Positions 1-7,961 are shown, counted from the first letter of the stretch. The stretch is DNA of 57,437 nucleotides from Candidatus Auribacterota bacterium (GCA_026392035.1 JAPLCX010000016.1:1-57437), one strand, 5' to 3'. Numbers and translations are program-made. Notes: generated from the sequence alone by a model not told the origin.

Positions 1-2
1 GG

Positions 3-233
3 AGGCACACGCCGTTTTTCAACGGGTACCGGCCGCAATTTTATTTTCGGACGACGGACGTGACGGGTGTGATGAAGCTGCCGGCGGGAGTGGAGATGGT
101 GATGCCGGGCGACAACGTGGGGGTGGAGTGCGAGCTGATCATGCCGATTGCGATGGAGAAGGGGTTGCGGTTTGCGGTGCGCGAGGGCGGGCGCACGGTG
201 GGTGCGGGAAGGGTGTCGGAGATCGTTAAATAA
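3..233 (+). CDS. tuf: Elongation factor Tu, C-terminal fragment
   Basis: The window opens inside this gene; the last 76 codons are present in the frame starting at base 3. EF-Tu is the GTPase that delivers aminoacyl-tRNA to the ribosome. The visible part is the third (beta-barrel) domain: it begins with [20 protein letters not shown] and continues through the conserved MPGDNV motif to the family ending [20 protein letters not shown]. tuf just upstream of rpsJ is the usual str-S10 junction. A word-type inverted repeat starts directly after the stop codon. The identification is firm; only the 5' part is missing. Confidence 0.97.
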   Translation, partial: RHTPFFNGYRPQFYFRTTDVTGVMKLPAGVEMVMPGDNVGVECELIMPIAMEKGLRFAVREGGRTVGAGRVSEIVK

Positions 234-240
234 TGCTGCA

Positions 241-359
241 TATCGTCATGCGTCGTTCGTATTTCGTATCTCGTATATCGCAACGAAGAACGATGGACGA
301 ATGGCGAAGTGCGAATGACGAACGACGAAATACGAAATACGAGATACGAACGACGAAGG
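241..359. repeat. Word-type inverted repeat, vocabulary A (CGTATTTCGTATCTCG)
   Basis: Fills the tuf-rpsJ gap. The left arm (about 251-280) reads CGTCGTTCGTATTTCGTATC and onward; the right arm (about 321-355) is its imperfect reverse complement built from ACGAAATACGAGATACGAAC words. The same vocabulary recurs at 2953-3022, 4642-4730, 10108-10140 and 45641-45766. Confidence 0.85.
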
Positions 360-368
360 ACGGAATAA

Positions 369-677
369 ATGGCAAAGCAGAGGATCAGGATCAGGCTCAA
401 GGCGTACGACCACCGGGTGCTCGATCAGTCAACCGAGGAGATCGTTGAGACCGCGAAGAGGACGGGGGCCAAGATATGCGGCCCTATTCCGCTCCCGACG
501 GAGATCGAGCGCTACACGGTATTGCGGTCGCCCCACGTGGACAAGAAATCGCGGGAGCAGTTTGAGATCCGCACGCACAAGAGGCTCCTGGATATTCTTG
601 ACCCGACGGCAAAAACCGTGGATGAGCTGAAGAAGCTCAACCTGCCTGCGGGCGTGGATATCAAGATAAAGCTCTAG
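369..677 (+). CDS. rpsJ: Ribosomal protein S10
   Basis: Protein of the 30S head near the A-site side; the free form pairs with NusB in antitermination. The 102 residues are the usual family length. The N-terminus [20 protein letters not shown], the central [29 protein letters not shown] (tip of the long loop, residues about 38-66) and the RLLDILDPT segment are all canonical. ATG start at 369. The next gene is rplD rather than the expected rplC, only 39 bases downstream. Confidence 0.98.
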   Translation: MAKQRIRIRLKAYDHRVLDQSTEEIVETAKRTGAKICGPIPLPTEIERYTVLRSPHVDKKSREQFEIRTHKRLLDILDPTAKTVDELKKLNLPAGVDIKIKL

Positions 678-716
678 TGGCAGCTCCGGGGGATCTGGGG
701 CGCACATAGGGGGATC

Positions 717-1340
717 ATGGGTACACTGAAGGTGGTCAACGACAGCGGTGCGGTCGTGGGCGAGGTTGAGGTTTCAGAGAAGCTGGCGCAGGTTCGTGTC
801 AACCCCCAGCTCCTCCACGACGTGATCGTCGGCTATCAGCGAAATCGGCGCCGGGGAACCGCCTCGACGCTCACCAGGGGTGAGGTGCGCGCCTCCGGCA
901 AGAAGCCATGGCGGCAGAAGGGGACCGGCAGGGCGCGGGCGGGTTCCGTTGCGTCGCCCATCTGGCGCGGCGGGGGAGTCACCTTCGGTCCGCAGCCGCG
1001 GGATTTCAGGCGGCTGATACCCCGCGGCCTAAGGGAGCGGGCGCTTGAGGCCGTGTTCGCGGATAAGCTGCGGGAGGGACAGGTGGTGGTGGTGGAGCGC
1101 ATTCCCGACACGGGGGGGAAGACGAAGAAGATGGCGCGCTGGCTCACGCAGATTGACGCGCAGAGGAAACCGCTCATTGTCCTTGGTGAGCCCGGCGTGG
1201 ATGTGGTGCGTGCCGCGCGGAATATCGCGGGCGCCGCGGTGGCGCGGGTGGAGTCGCTGAGTGCCTGGGTGCTGATGGCCCATGGCAAGCTCGTCGTGGC
1301 AAAAGACGTATTCAACAAACTGCAGGAGCGGCTGGGATGA
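717..1340 (+). CDS. rplD: Ribosomal protein L4
   Basis: Early 50S assembly protein lining the exit tunnel, and in some bacteria an autogenous repressor of the S10 operon. It has 207 residues, a normal length. The tunnel-loop motif GTASTLTRGEVRASGKKPWRQKGTGRARAGS lies at about residues 48-79, followed by SPIWRGGGVTFGPQPRDF, the diagnostic block of the family. Its stop overlaps the rplW start (ATGA at 1337-1340), so the two are translationally coupled. It follows rpsJ directly; rplC, normally in between, is absent. Confidence 0.98.
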   Translation: MGTLKVVNDSGAVVGEVEVSEKLAQVRVNPQLLHDVIVGYQRNRRRGTASTLTRGEVRASGKKPWRQKGTGRARAGSVASPIWRGGGVTFGPQPRDFRRLIPRGLRERALEAVFADKLREGQVVVVERIPDTGGKTKKMARWLTQIDAQRKPLIVLGEPGVDVVRAARNIAGAAVARVESLSAWVLMAHGKLVVAKDVFNKLQERLG

Positions 1341-1621
1341 GGCAGCGGTATAGTGTGATCAGGGGGCCGGTGATTACCGAAAAGGCCAGTGGGAAGATGG
1401 AGAGCGATGGCACGTACAGCTTTGAGGTTGACAGCCGGGCGAACAAGATCGAGATCAGGAGGGCTGTCGAGGGGGCGTTCAAGGTGACCGTGACCAGGGT
1501 GAATACCGTGAGCGCACGTGGGAAATTAAAGCGGGTCCGCTGGCAGACGGGAAAGACCCCCGACTGGAAGAAGGCCATGGTGACCCTGAAGAAGGGCGAC
1601 AAGATAGAATACACAACGTAG
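1337..1621 (+). CDS. rplW: Ribosomal protein L23
   Basis: 50S protein at the tunnel exit, docking site for trigger factor and SRP. 94 residues. Recognisable from VIRGPVITEKASGKMES at the N-terminus, the VDSRANKIEIRRAVEGAFKVTVTRVNT core and the terminal VTLKKGDKIEY. Starts with ATG at 1337 inside the rplD stop region. The stop codon is followed within five bases by a word-type hairpin of the CACGGAGACACGGAG class. Confidence 0.97.
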   Translation: MRQRYSVIRGPVITEKASGKMESDGTYSFEVDSRANKIEIRRAVEGAFKVTVTRVNTVSARGKLKRVRWQTGKTPDWKKAMVTLKKGDKIEYTT

Positions 1622-1625
1622 TTTT

Positions 1626-1726
1626 ACCACGGAGACACGGAGCCTGCCGGCAGGCAGGGACACAGAGACCGCACAGAGGGAGATGGCGTATTGATTTTTT
1701 CTCCGTGCTCTCCGTGACTCCGTGGT
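1626..1726. repeat. Word-type inverted repeat, vocabulary B (CACGGAGACACGGAG)
   Basis: rplW-rplB gap. Left arm ACCACGGAGACACGGAG (1626-1642); right arm 1701-1726 is the complementary CTCCGTG..CTCCGTGGT series. A small palindrome, CCTGCCGGCAGG, sits in the left half. Same vocabulary at 6917-6986, 7817-7961 and 34947-35218. Confidence 0.85.
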
Positions 1727-1751
1727 GAAAAAGCAGAAGGTGGAGTAGAAA

Positions 1752-2606
1752 ATGGGTATAAAAAAGTATAGACCGACGACGCCCAGTCGGCGCTGGATCA
1801 CGGGATATGATTTTATTGAGATCACCAAGCGTGAGCCGGAGTGGCGGCTGACCCTGCCCGTCAGGCAGAAGGCGGGGCGCAATTTCATGGGAAGGATCAT
1901 GGTGCGCCACCGCGGAAGCGGCCACAAGCGCCGCTACAGGATGATCGATTTCAGGCGGGATAAACTGAACATTCCTGCCAGGGTTGCGGCGATAGAGTAT
2001 GATCCTAATCGTTCGTCGCGCATCGCCCTCATCCACTACGCAGACGGGGAGAAGCGGTACATCCTCGCCCCGCTCGGTCTCAACGTCAATGATACGGTGG
2101 TCGCGGGGCAGAAGGTTGAGAACAGGGTGGGGAACTGTATGCCGCTTCGCGAGATTCCCCTGGGGACGCTTGTCCATAATGTCGAGCTCAACGCGGGAGG
2201 GGGCGGCGCGTTCGCCCGGAGCGCGGGCGCGGCTGCAGAGCTCATGGCGAGGGAGGGGAAATACGCCCATCTGAAACTCCCCTCTGGAGAGGTGAGACTG
2301 GTGGATGTGAACTGCATGGCGACCGTCGGCCAGATCGGCAACCCCGAGCACGAGTCGGTCAGCCTCGGCAAGGCGGGGCGCAGCCGCTGGCTCGGCCACC
2401 GCCCGAAGGTCCGCGGAGTGGCCCAGAACCCTGTTGATCACCCGATGGGCGGCGGGGAGGGAAAGTCCTCAGGCGGCCGGCATCCCTGCTCGCCGACCGG
2501 GGTGCTCGCGAAGGGCGGCAAGACCCGATCGAAGAGGAAGTCCACGCGCCACATTATCAAGCCGAGGGTGAAGAAGCGCAGGCGGGGCGGGGGCGGACAG
2601 GCCTGA
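1752..2606 (+). CDS. rplB: Ribosomal protein L2
   Basis: Largest protein of the 50S subunit core, needed for subunit joining and peptidyl transferase assembly. 284 residues, close to the family norm. It has the early [18 protein letters not shown] block (about residues 54-71), the SH3-like region and the C-terminal [20 protein letters not shown] segment with its essential histidine, then a basic tail. ATG at 1752 follows a GGTGGAG ribosome binding site. Confidence 0.98.
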   Translation: MGIKKYRPTTPSRRWITGYDFIEITKREPEWRLTLPVRQKAGRNFMGRIMVRHRGSGHKRRYRMIDFRRDKLNIPARVAAIEYDPNRSSRIALIHYADGEKRYILAPLGLNVNDTVVAGQKVENRVGNCMPLREIPLGTLVHNVELNAGGGGAFARSAGAAAELMAREGKYAHLKLPSGEVRLVDVNCMATVGQIGNPEHESVSLGKAGRSRWLGHRPKVRGVAQNPVDHPMGGGEGKSSGGRHPCSPTGVLAKGGKTRSKRKSTRHIIKPRVKKRRRGGGGQA

Positions 2607-2667
2607 AGGCGTGCGCCGCATACCCGGCGTCCGAGCGCGGATGCCGGGAAACACGTGAGGAGAGACA

Positions 2668-2952
2668 ATGGCACGATCGTTAAAAAAGGGTGCGTTCGTG
2701 GACGAGAAGCTGCTCGGCAAGATCGAGCGCCTCAATCGGCTGAATGAACGGCGGCCGGTCAAGACATGGGCGCGGAGGAGCATGATTGTACCTGACTTCG
2801 TTGGACACACGTTCTCGGTGCACAACGGGAGGAAATTTATACCTGTGTTTGTCACGGAGAGCATGGTCGGGCACAGGCTCGGTGAATTCTCCCCCACGCG
2901 CACGTTCAGAAAGCATGGCTTTCACACGGAGAAGGCGGTCGCCGTTAAATAG
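2668..2952 (+). CDS. rpsS: Ribosomal protein S19
   Basis: 30S head protein that contacts S13 and the A-site finger of the 50S. 94 residues. It begins [20 protein letters not shown] and carries the signature [41 protein letters not shown] (residues about 36-76). Preceded by GAGGAGAGACA as ribosome binding site. Followed immediately by a vocabulary-A hairpin. Confidence 0.98.
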   Translation: MARSLKKGAFVDEKLLGKIERLNRLNERRPVKTWARRSMIVPDFVGHTFSVHNGRKFIPVFVTESMVGHRLGEFSPTRTFRKHGFHTEKAVAVK

Positions 2953-3022
2953 CGTCATTCGTATATCGTATCTCGTCGTTCGCAAACCATAAAGTACGAG
3001 ATACGAGATACGAAATACGGAA
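2953..3022. repeat. Word-type inverted repeat, vocabulary A
   Basis: Occupies essentially the whole rpsS-rplV gap. The left arm begins one base after the rpsS stop with CGTCATTCGTATATCGTATC; the right arm has ACGAGATACGAGATACGAAA. The spacer is only about 10 bases, so the stem would be nearly continuous. Confidence 0.85.
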
Positions 3023-3030
3023 TATATATA

Positions 3031-3420
3031 ATGAAAGAATCACGGGCAGTCGGTAATTACATACGGGTGGCGCCGCGCAAGGCGCGCCTGGTGGTTGATC
3101 TCATCCGCGGCAGGAGTGTCACCGACGCGCTGAACACGCTGGGCCTCTGCCGCAAGAGGGCGGCTCACACGGTGAGGAAAATCCTCGTATCGGCCATGGC
3201 GAATGCCGCGGCGAAAGATACGCCTGAGAGATTCGTGGTGAGGGAGGCCTTTGTTGATGAGGGGCCGACGCTCAAGAGACATATGCCCCGCGCGATGGGG
3301 CGGGCAACAATAATCAGGAAGCGGATGAGCCGTATCACCATCGTCATCGAGGAGCAGGAGGAGAAGGCGAAGCCGCTCCCTCAGAAGAAAAGCGGGCGAC
3401 AGAGAGCGAATATAAAATAA
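3031..3420 (+). CDS. rplV: Ribosomal protein L22
   Basis: 50S protein whose long hairpin reaches into the exit tunnel. 129 residues. Core landmarks are YIRVAPRKARLVVDLIRGRSVTDALN (residues about 10-36), KILVSAMANAAAK and VREAFVDEGPTLKRHMPRAMGRATIIRKRMSRITIVIEE. The C-terminal 20 residues (EKAKPLPQKKSGRQRANIK) are a basic tail. ATG 3031. A vocabulary-C repeat begins at the first base after the stop. Confidence 0.97.
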   Translation: MKESRAVGNYIRVAPRKARLVVDLIRGRSVTDALNTLGLCRKRAAHTVRKILVSAMANAAAKDTPERFVVREAFVDEGPTLKRHMPRAMGRATIIRKRMSRITIVIEEQEEKAKPLPQKKSGRQRANIK

Positions 3421-3555
3421 CAAATACCAAATGACAAATTAATGACAAATACCAAAGGACAAATGTCAAAACATATGAGGTTTTGTCATTCGAATTTTGC
3501 CTGCCCGCCGTACTGAGTACCTCAGTACTCTGGGAGGCGGGTCATTTGTCATTAC
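3421..3555. repeat. Word-type inverted repeat, vocabulary C (ACAAATACCAAATGACAAAT)
   Basis: rplV-rpsC gap. The left half is reiterated ACAAAT/TGACAAAT words (3421-3470); the right half has TTTTGTCATT and GTCATTTGTCATTA (3481-3554). A second, shorter hairpin (GTACTGAG/CTCAGTAC, about 3509-3528) sits inside the right arm, flanked by CCCGCC and GGCGGG. Same vocabulary at 47103-47220. Confidence 0.8.
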
Positions 3556-3575
3556 TAACGAAGGGGAGGTACGCA

Positions 3576-4247
3576 TTGGGTCAGAAAGTAAATCCGATCG
3601 GCTTGCGGCTTGGCATTAATCAAGAGTGGCGGTCGAAGTGGTATGCCGGCAAACGCGAGTTTGGCACGCTCCTCAACGAGGATATCAAGATACGGAACCA
3701 TATCAAGGAGCGGCTCAGTCTCGCCGGTGTCGCGCGCATTTGCATTGAGCGATACGGGAAGAAGGTCAGGATCACTATATGGAGCGCGAGGCCGGGAATT
3801 GTGATCGGCAGAAAGGGCTCAGAGATCGACAAGCTCCGGGACGATCTCGAGAAACTGTCCGGCCGGGAGATCGTACTGGACGTGACCGAGATAAAGAAAC
3901 CGGAGCTCGAGGCGCAGCTCGTCGCGGAGAACGTGGCGCTCCAACTGCTGAAAAGGGTCTCTTTCCGCAGGGCGATGAAGCGGGCGGTGTCGCTCACAAT
4001 GGATGCGGGCGCCCAGGGGATTAAGATCAATTGCGCCGGCCGCCTCGGCGGGGCTGAGATCGCCAGATCCGAGGGGTACCGGGAGGGGAAGATACCGTTG
4101 CACACCCTGCGCGCCATCATTGATTATGGTTTCGCCGAGGCGCACACGCCCTACGGGCAGATCGGCGTCAAGGCGTGGATTTATAAGGGTGAAAAGGCGC
4201 CGGCGAGGGAGGTGACTGGACATGGTGCTCCAGCCCAAAAAGAGTAA
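3576..4247 (+). CDS. rpsC: Ribosomal protein S3
   Basis: 30S head protein at the mRNA entry tunnel. I choose the TTG at 3576, giving 223 residues starting [20 protein letters not shown], the canonical N-terminus, with an AGGGGAGGT ribosome binding site six to fourteen bases upstream. An ATG further upstream (3483) would add residues encoded by the repeat arm and is unlikely. The KH domain ([20 protein letters not shown], about residues 67-86) and the C-terminal [12 protein letters not shown]...[20 protein letters not shown] are complete. It overlaps rplP by 26 bases. Confidence 0.96.
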   Translation: MGQKVNPIGLRLGINQEWRSKWYAGKREFGTLLNEDIKIRNHIKERLSLAGVARICIERYGKKVRITIWSARPGIVIGRKGSEIDKLRDDLEKLSGREIVLDVTEIKKPELEAQLVAENVALQLLKRVSFRRAMKRAVSLTMDAGAQGIKINCAGRLGGAEIARSEGYREGKIPLHTLRAIIDYGFAEAHTPYGQIGVKAWIYKGEKAPAREVTGHGAPAQKE

Positions 4248-4641
4248 GTTCAGAAAAGCCCAGCGGGGTACGATGAAGGGGCACGCGACGAGGGGGGCCA
4301 CGGTTGCCTTCGGCGAATACGGCCTCCAGTCGCTCGAGAGCGCGTGGATTACCACCACGCAGATCGAGGCGGCGAGGGTTGCCATCACACGGCACATGAA
4401 ACGCCATGGGAAGGTCTGGATACGGATATTCCCGGATAAGCCAGTGACCAAAAAGCCGGCGGAGACCAGGATGGGGAAGGGCAAGGGGCCGCCCGAGACC
4501 TGGGTGGCGGTGGTGAGGAGGGGGAGGATCATCTTCGAAATAGACGGAATCACTGAGGGCATGGCTCAGGAGACGATGAGCCGGGCGGCGGCAAAGCTGG
4601 GGATCAGGACGCGATTTGTGTCGCGGGGCGGGACACCATAA
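4222..4641 (+). CDS. rplP: Ribosomal protein L16
   Basis: 50S protein at the A- and P-site tRNA elbow region. 139 residues. Family landmarks: [16 protein letters not shown] near the N-terminus, [24 protein letters not shown], then [25 protein letters not shown] (about residues 69-93) and the closing [18 protein letters not shown] at 4222 lies inside rpsC, so translation is probably coupled. Confidence 0.97.
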   Translation: MVLQPKKSKFRKAQRGTMKGHATRGATVAFGEYGLQSLESAWITTTQIEAARVAITRHMKRHGKVWIRIFPDKPVTKKPAETRMGKGKGPPETWVAVVRRGRIIFEIDGITEGMAQETMSRAAAKLGIRTRFVSRGGTP

Positions 4642-4730
4642 TTCGTCGTTCGTCATTCGTATTTCGTTGTTCGTAAATCGTACTTCGTTGCGATATACGA
4701 AATACGAGATACAAACGACGATGTACGACT
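4642..4730. repeat. Word-type inverted repeat, vocabulary A
   Basis: rplP-rpmC gap. The left arm starts right after the stop codon with TTCGTCGTTCGTCATTCGTA; the right arm (about 4690-4722) has GATATACGAAATACGAGATA followed by CAAACGACGA. The rpmC ribosome binding site GAGGTAG follows the right arm. Confidence 0.85.
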
Positions 4731-4742
4731 AGTGAGGTAGCG

Positions 4743-4967
4743 GTGAAGGCGAAGGAAATGAGGGACAAAACGTCGGAGGAGTTGAATCATCTTCTCGCCG
4801 CCTGGCGTGAGGAGTTGTTCAACCTCAATGTGCGGGCGATGACCGGACAGATGAAGCAGTACAGCAGGGTGAGAGAGATAAAGAAGGATATCGCCCGGGT
4901 TCTCACGATTGTGAGGGGAACGCGTACGGCGAGCCCGGTTCGCGACAAGGAGAGCACGGCATCATGA
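4743..4967 (+). CDS. rpmC: Ribosomal protein L29
   Basis: Small helical 50S protein beside L23 at the tunnel exit. GTG start at 4743 with GAGGTAG just upstream; 74 residues. MKAKEMRDKTSEELNHLLAAWREELFNLNVRAMTGQ followed by REIKKDIARVLTIVR is the family pattern of two antiparallel helices. The last 12 or so residues (TRTASPVRDKESTAS) are an unconserved tail. Overlaps the rpsQ start by four bases. Confidence 0.95.
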   Translation: MKAKEMRDKTSEELNHLLAAWREELFNLNVRAMTGQMKQYSRVREIKKDIARVLTIVRGTRTASPVRDKESTAS

Positions 4968-5371
4968 CCATTCAGGCGAGGGGCAAGAAAAAGGTGCGCG
5001 TCGGCACGGTGGTGGCCGACAAGATGAAGAAGACGCTCGTGGTGGATGTGGAACGCGCCTACCGGCACCGGTTCTATGACAAGGTCGTTCGAGCGGTTTC
5101 CAGGTGCTATGTTCACGACGAGCGCGGGGAGGCGCATCCGGGCGATATCGTGCGCATCATGGAGTGCAGGCCGTTGAGCAGGCTCAAGCGGTGGAGACTG
5201 GTTGAAATTGTGAAAAAGGGCAAAGGCATCGAAGCGCCGGGGAGAAGCGAGGAAGAGATACGCGAGCTGCAGGAAGAGATACGGGGGGTGTCAGCAGAAG
5301 CCCCCCCTGCGGTTGAGCGCGCAGGCGTGGCGGAAGAATCAGCTGACACATCACAGACTGGGAGGGAGTAG
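4964..5371 (+). CDS. rpsQ: Ribosomal protein S17 with long acidic C-terminal tail
   Basis: Primary 30S assembly protein with an OB fold. Residues about 9-84 are typical (VRVGTVVADKMKKTLVVDVE, HDERGEAHPGDIVRIMECRPLSRLKRWRLVEIV). The protein is 135 residues, whereas the family is usually 80-90. The extra C-terminal 50 residues are rich in Glu and Ala (EEEIRELQEEIRGVSAEAPP and on), predicted helical then disordered. The tail shows no word repeat, so it is not the same phenomenon as in rplO. A repeat starts at the stop codon. Confidence 0.95.
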   Translation: MTIQARGKKKVRVGTVVADKMKKTLVVDVERAYRHRFYDKVVRAVSRCYVHDERGEAHPGDIVRIMECRPLSRLKRWRLVEIVKKGKGIEAPGRSEEEIRELQEEIRGVSAEAPPAVERAGVAEESADTSQTGRE

Positions 5372-5490
5372 AACTTCAAACTTCAAAATCCAAAATCAAA
5401 AACAACTGCAAAATCCCAAATCCAATAAAAGCCGGCGAGCGTAGGGCATGGTGATTGGGATTTTGGATTTGTTTTGAAGTTGGAAGTTCG
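5372..5490. repeat. Word-type inverted repeat, vocabulary D (TTCAAAATCCAAAATC)
   Basis: rpsQ-rplN gap. Left arm AACTTCAAACTTCAAAATCC and onward (5372-5402); right arm GGGATTTTGGATTTGTTTTG plus AAGTTGG (5457-5483). Related words at 6261-6356, 17236-17362 and 18490-18520. Confidence 0.85.
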
Positions 5491-5509
5491 AGGTCTAGGG
5501 AGCGAGTTC

Positions 5510-5878
5510 ATGATACAGCTTCGTACACGGTGTGATGTCGCCGATAATACCGGTGCGCGCCTCATCGCGTGCGTGAAGGTGCTGGGTGGTACGAGAAGGC
5601 GCTACGCGCACATAGGGGATGTCATCATTGCGTCCGTCAAGGAAGCTTCCCCGGACGGGATAATCAAAAAGGGTGAGGTTGTCCGTGGCGTGATCGTGAG
5701 AACCCGACAGCCAATCCGCCGTGAGGATGGTTCGCTGCTCAGATTCGATACGAACGCGGTGGTCATCATCGACGACCAGAACAACCCGAAAGGGACGAGA
5801 ATATTCGGTCCGGTCGCCAGGGAGCTGAGGGATAAGAACTTTATGAAAATCATATCGCTCGCCCCGGAGGTCATTTAA
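5510..5878 (+). CDS. rplN: Ribosomal protein L14
   Basis: 50S protein at the subunit interface. ATG at 5510 gives [20 protein letters not shown], the canonical beginning, and 122 residues, the standard length. A more upstream ATG (5474) would be translated through the repeat arm and is rejected. Conserved [29 protein letters not shown] and [27 protein letters not shown] are present. The stop TAA opens a series of TAGTAGTCAGTAG words. Confidence 0.97.
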   Translation: MIQLRTRCDVADNTGARLIACVKVLGGTRRRYAHIGDVIIASVKEASPDGIIKKGEVVRGVIVRTRQPIRREDGSLLRFDTNAVVIIDDQNNPKGTRIFGPVARELRDKNFMKIISLAPEVI

Positions 5879-5910
5879 GTAGTTAGTAGTCAGTAGCTAG
5901 TAGTTAGGAA
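5878..5910. repeat. Single-arm word repeat, vocabulary E (TAGTAGTCAGTAGCTAG)
   Basis: Direct reiteration of TAGT and AGTAG words from the last base of the rplN stop to the rplX leader, with no complementary arm here. The same vocabulary forms a two-armed hairpin at 11499-11584. Confidence 0.75.
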
Positions 5911-5924
5911 GTAAGGATACAAGC

Positions 5925-6260
5925 ATGCAGATAAAGATGCGGGTAAGAAAAGACGACCTCGTCATCGCCACCGCGGGGAAGGAGCGTTTTTCAAAGAAGA
6001 CGGGGAGGGTGTTGAAGGTATTCCCCCAGCGGGGCAGGGTGATCGTTGAGGGCTTCAGCCTCTCGAAGAGGCACATGCGCCCCACCCAGAAGAATCCGAA
6101 GGGGGGTATTGTTCAGAAGGAGCGTTCCATCCGCGTCTCCAATATCATGCTATACTGCTCCAAGTGCCAGCGGGGAGTTCGAGTCGGGAATAGAGTGCTC
6201 GCCGACGGCACCAGGGTGAGATACTGCAGGAAGTGCGGAGAGGTTGTAGGGAAGACATGA
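5925..6260 (+). CDS. rplX: Ribosomal protein L24 with zinc-ribbon-like tail
   Basis: Assembly-initiating 50S protein near the tunnel exit with an N-terminal KOW domain (MRVRKDDLVIATAGKERFSKKTGRVLKVFPQ). HMRPTQKNPKGGIVQKERSIRVSNIMLYC follows. The tail carries two CxxC pairs (CSKC about residues 78-81, CRKC about 102-105), which could bind zinc; partial forms of this motif are common in bacterial L24. 111 residues, ATG 5925. Confidence 0.96.
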   Translation: MQIKMRVRKDDLVIATAGKERFSKKTGRVLKVFPQRGRVIVEGFSLSKRHMRPTQKNPKGGIVQKERSIRVSNIMLYCSKCQRGVRVGNRVLADGTRVRYCRKCGEVVGKT

Positions 6261-6356
6261 TAAATCACAGATCCCAAATCCAAAATCCCAATAACGTTTT
6301 CCAACGCCCCATTTACCCCTTCACTTTGGGATTTGGGATTTGGGATTTGTGATTTA
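6261..6356. repeat. Word-type inverted repeat, vocabulary D (CCCAAATCCAAAATCCC)
   Basis: rplX-rplE gap. Left arm TAAATCACAGATCCCAAATC and onward (6261-6291) matches the right arm TGGGATTTGGGATTTGGGAT..TGTGATTTA (6327-6356). The outermost TAAATCACA/TGTGATTTA is a perfect 9-bp closing stem. Confidence 0.9.
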
Positions 6357-6368
6357 ATGGAGTGCGTT

Positions 6369-6911
6369 ATGGTCAGATTGCTTGACAAGTACAGGACTGA
6401 AATCGTGCCCGCAATGATGAAGCAGTTCGGGTACAAAAATAAGCTTCAGGTGCCGCGGCTCAAGAAGATTGTCATCAATATGGGCGTGGGCGAGGCTACC
6501 CAGGACACGAAGATACTCGATGACGCAGCGGCGGATCTCGCGCTCATTGCGGGACAGCGGCCGGTGTTGACGAGGTCGAGGAAGAGCATCTCGAACTTCA
6601 AACTGCGCGCGGGCGCCACGGTCGGCTGCAAGGCGACGCTCAGGGGAAAGATCATGTACGAGTTCCTTGATCGCCTGGTGAGCGTGGCGCTGCCGCGGAT
6701 AAGGGATTTCAGGGGCGCGCCCCTCACGTCATTCGATGGGCGTGGCAACTACACGCTCGGACTCTCCGAACAGGTTGTGTTCCCCGAACTTGAACTGGAC
6801 AAGGTGAAGCGAGTGCAGGGAATGGATATCGTGGTGGTCACCTCCTCAAGGACTGATGAGGAGGCGAAGACATTGCTTCAGCTCATGGGCGTGCCGTTTG
6901 CCAAGAAGTAA
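6369..6911 (+). CDS. rplE: Ribosomal protein L5
   Basis: 50S central protuberance protein that holds 5S rRNA and touches P-site tRNA. I take ATG 6369 ([20 protein letters not shown]), 180 residues, the usual length; ATG 6357 four codons upstream is an alternative. [48 protein letters not shown] and [40 protein letters not shown] are diagnostic. Confidence 0.97.
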   Translation: MVRLLDKYRTEIVPAMMKQFGYKNKLQVPRLKKIVINMGVGEATQDTKILDDAAADLALIAGQRPVLTRSRKSISNFKLRAGATVGCKATLRGKIMYEFLDRLVSVALPRIRDFRGAPLTSFDGRGNYTLGLSEQVVFPELELDKVKRVQGMDIVVVTSSRTDEEAKTLLQLMGVPFAKK

Positions 6912-6916
6912 TGTTT

Positions 6917-6986
6917 TATCACGGAGGACACGGAGATAATGCGGAGGAAAAAGAAATTTACTTTTTCTCTGCGCTCTCTGTGGCTA
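6917..6986. repeat. Word-type inverted repeat, vocabulary B
   Basis: rplE-rpsN gap. Left arm TATCACGGAGGACACGGAGA with GCGGAGGAAAAAG after it; right arm CTTTTTCTCTGCGCTCTCTG then TGGC. The apex is only a few bases wide. Confidence 0.85.
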
Positions 6987-7002
6987 TGTTGATGAGGAAT
7001 GT

Positions 7003-7188
7003 ATGGCGAAGACCTGTTTGATAGTGAAGTCCCAGCGGAAGCCCAAGTTTAAGGTCCGCCACTATCACCGCTGCAGGAAGTGCGGGCGCTCGGGCGGCTA
7101 CCTGCGCAAGTTCCAATTGTGCAGGATATGCTTCCGGATGCTCGCCTCGAGAGGCGAAATTCCGGGGGTGGTGAAGGCGAGCTGGTAG
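7003..7188 (+). CDS. rpsN: Ribosomal protein S14, zinc-binding short form
   Basis: 30S head protein. 61 residues, the short C+ form: CRKC at residues 24-27 and CRIC at 40-43 make a zinc ribbon. [45 protein letters not shown] is the family consensus and it ends in GVVKASW. ATG 7003 is preceded by GAGGAATGT. Confidence 0.97.
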   Translation: MAKTCLIVKSQRKPKFKVRHYHRCRKCGRSGGYLRKFQLCRICFRMLASRGEIPGVVKASW

Positions 7189-7199
7189 TTACTACGGTT

Positions 7200-7224
7200 A
7201 ATGTCTAGGAATTTCAATGTTTTA
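7200..7224 (+). repeat. 25-bp direct repeat shared with 24646-24670
   Basis: The sequence beginning AATGTCTAGGAATTTCAATG and continuing five more bases (TTTTA) is identical at 7200-7224 and 24646-24670, both intergenic. It is not self-complementary and directly precedes a word-type hairpin here. Confidence 0.75.
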
Positions 7225-7308
7225 ACCACTGAGGACACTGAATTCACTGAAAACCGCAGAATAGACGATATTTTCAGTGTTCTCAGTATATTCAGTGTCT
7301 TCAGTGGT
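7225..7308. repeat. Word-type inverted repeat, vocabulary G (ACTGAGGACACTGAATTCAC)
   Basis: rpsN-rpsH gap. Left arm 7225-7253 begins ACCACTGAGGACACTGAATT; right arm 7271-7308 ends TTCAGTGTCTTCAGTGGT. A single-arm AAAGTGTAA motif follows at about 7328-7340. Confidence 0.9.
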
Positions 7309-7407
7309 ATAAATATAAAGCCCAAGGTGTAAAGTGTAACGCATTGAGCCGGATAGCTGCATCTCGGCAACTGAGGCCATCAGAGATGAAGAACGAGGAT
7401 AATTGTT

Positions 7408-7806
7408 ATGACAATGACTGATCCGATCGCGGATATGCTCACGAGGATAAGGAATGCGAATAGATCGCGAAGCGAATATGTGGATATTCCAAAATCAAAG
7501 CTCAAGCTCGAGCTCGTCAGGATTCTCAAGAGCGAGGGGTTCATAGAAGACTTTAAAATGATGGACGCCGAGTCTCAGGGGTTCATACGGGTTTTTCTCA
7601 AGTACACCAAGGGCGGCGAACAGGTGATCCGCGGCATTAAGCGGGCGAGCACGCCCGGCCGCAGGCACTACGTTGGGGTCGAGGAGATTCCCCGGCCGTT
7701 CGGGGGATTGGGGGTTGCCATCCTCTCCACCTCCAAGGGGATCATGAACAACACTCAGTCGAAGGCCCAGGGGCTCGGCGGTGAGGTGATCTGTTACATT
7801 TGGTGA
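7408..7806 (+). CDS. rpsH: Ribosomal protein S8
   Basis: Core 30S assembly protein; in E. coli it also represses the spc operon. 132 residues. MTDPIADMLTRIRNANRSRSEYVDIPKSKLKLEL at the start, KRASTPGRRHYVGVEEIPRPFGGLGVAILSTSKGIM near the C-terminus. ATG 7408; a second ATG two codons in (MTD) may be the true start. The protein ends GLGGEVICYIW as is typical. Confidence 0.97.
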   Translation: MTMTDPIADMLTRIRNANRSRSEYVDIPKSKLKLELVRILKSEGFIEDFKMMDAESQGFIRVFLKYTKGGEQVIRGIKRASTPGRRHYVGVEEIPRPFGGLGVAILSTSKGIMNNTQSKAQGLGGEVICYIW

Positions 7807-7816
7807 AAATTTTTCA

Positions 7817-7961
7817 GCACGGAGACACAGAGGACACGGAGGAGAGGTACAGCGGAAAGTGTAAAGTCTAAAGTTAAGAGTAGTAGGGTGCTGAAGTGAG
7901 GGTCCCTTACACTTTGTGCTTTCAATTTAAAGCTGTTTTGAGCTCCGTGCCTCCGTGGTTA
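7817..7961. repeat. Nested word-type inverted repeat, vocabularies B and H
   Basis: rpsH-rplF gap. Outer pair: CACGGAGACACAGAGGACAC (about 7818-7837) against CTCCGTGCCTCCGTGG (about 7943-7958). Inside it lies a different pair made of AAAGTGTAAAGTCTAAAG (7856-7873) and TTACACTTTGTGCTTTCAAT (7907-7926). Two vocabularies nested in one hairpin. Confidence 0.8.

Noticed and set aside
241-359. Possible tRNA or attenuator leader before rpsJ
   Set aside because: No cloverleaf, no terminator with T-tract; the sequence is a reiterated word hairpin.
1479-2441. Long minus-strand reading frame opposite rplB and rplW
   Set aside because: It runs antisense to two unmistakable ribosomal genes, has no recognisable domain, and exists only because of codon bias in the GC-rich plus-strand genes.
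3483-3575. Upstream ATG for S3
   Set aside because: Would add 31 residues read from repeat words; the TTG at 3576 gives the canonical N-terminus and has a good ribosome binding site.
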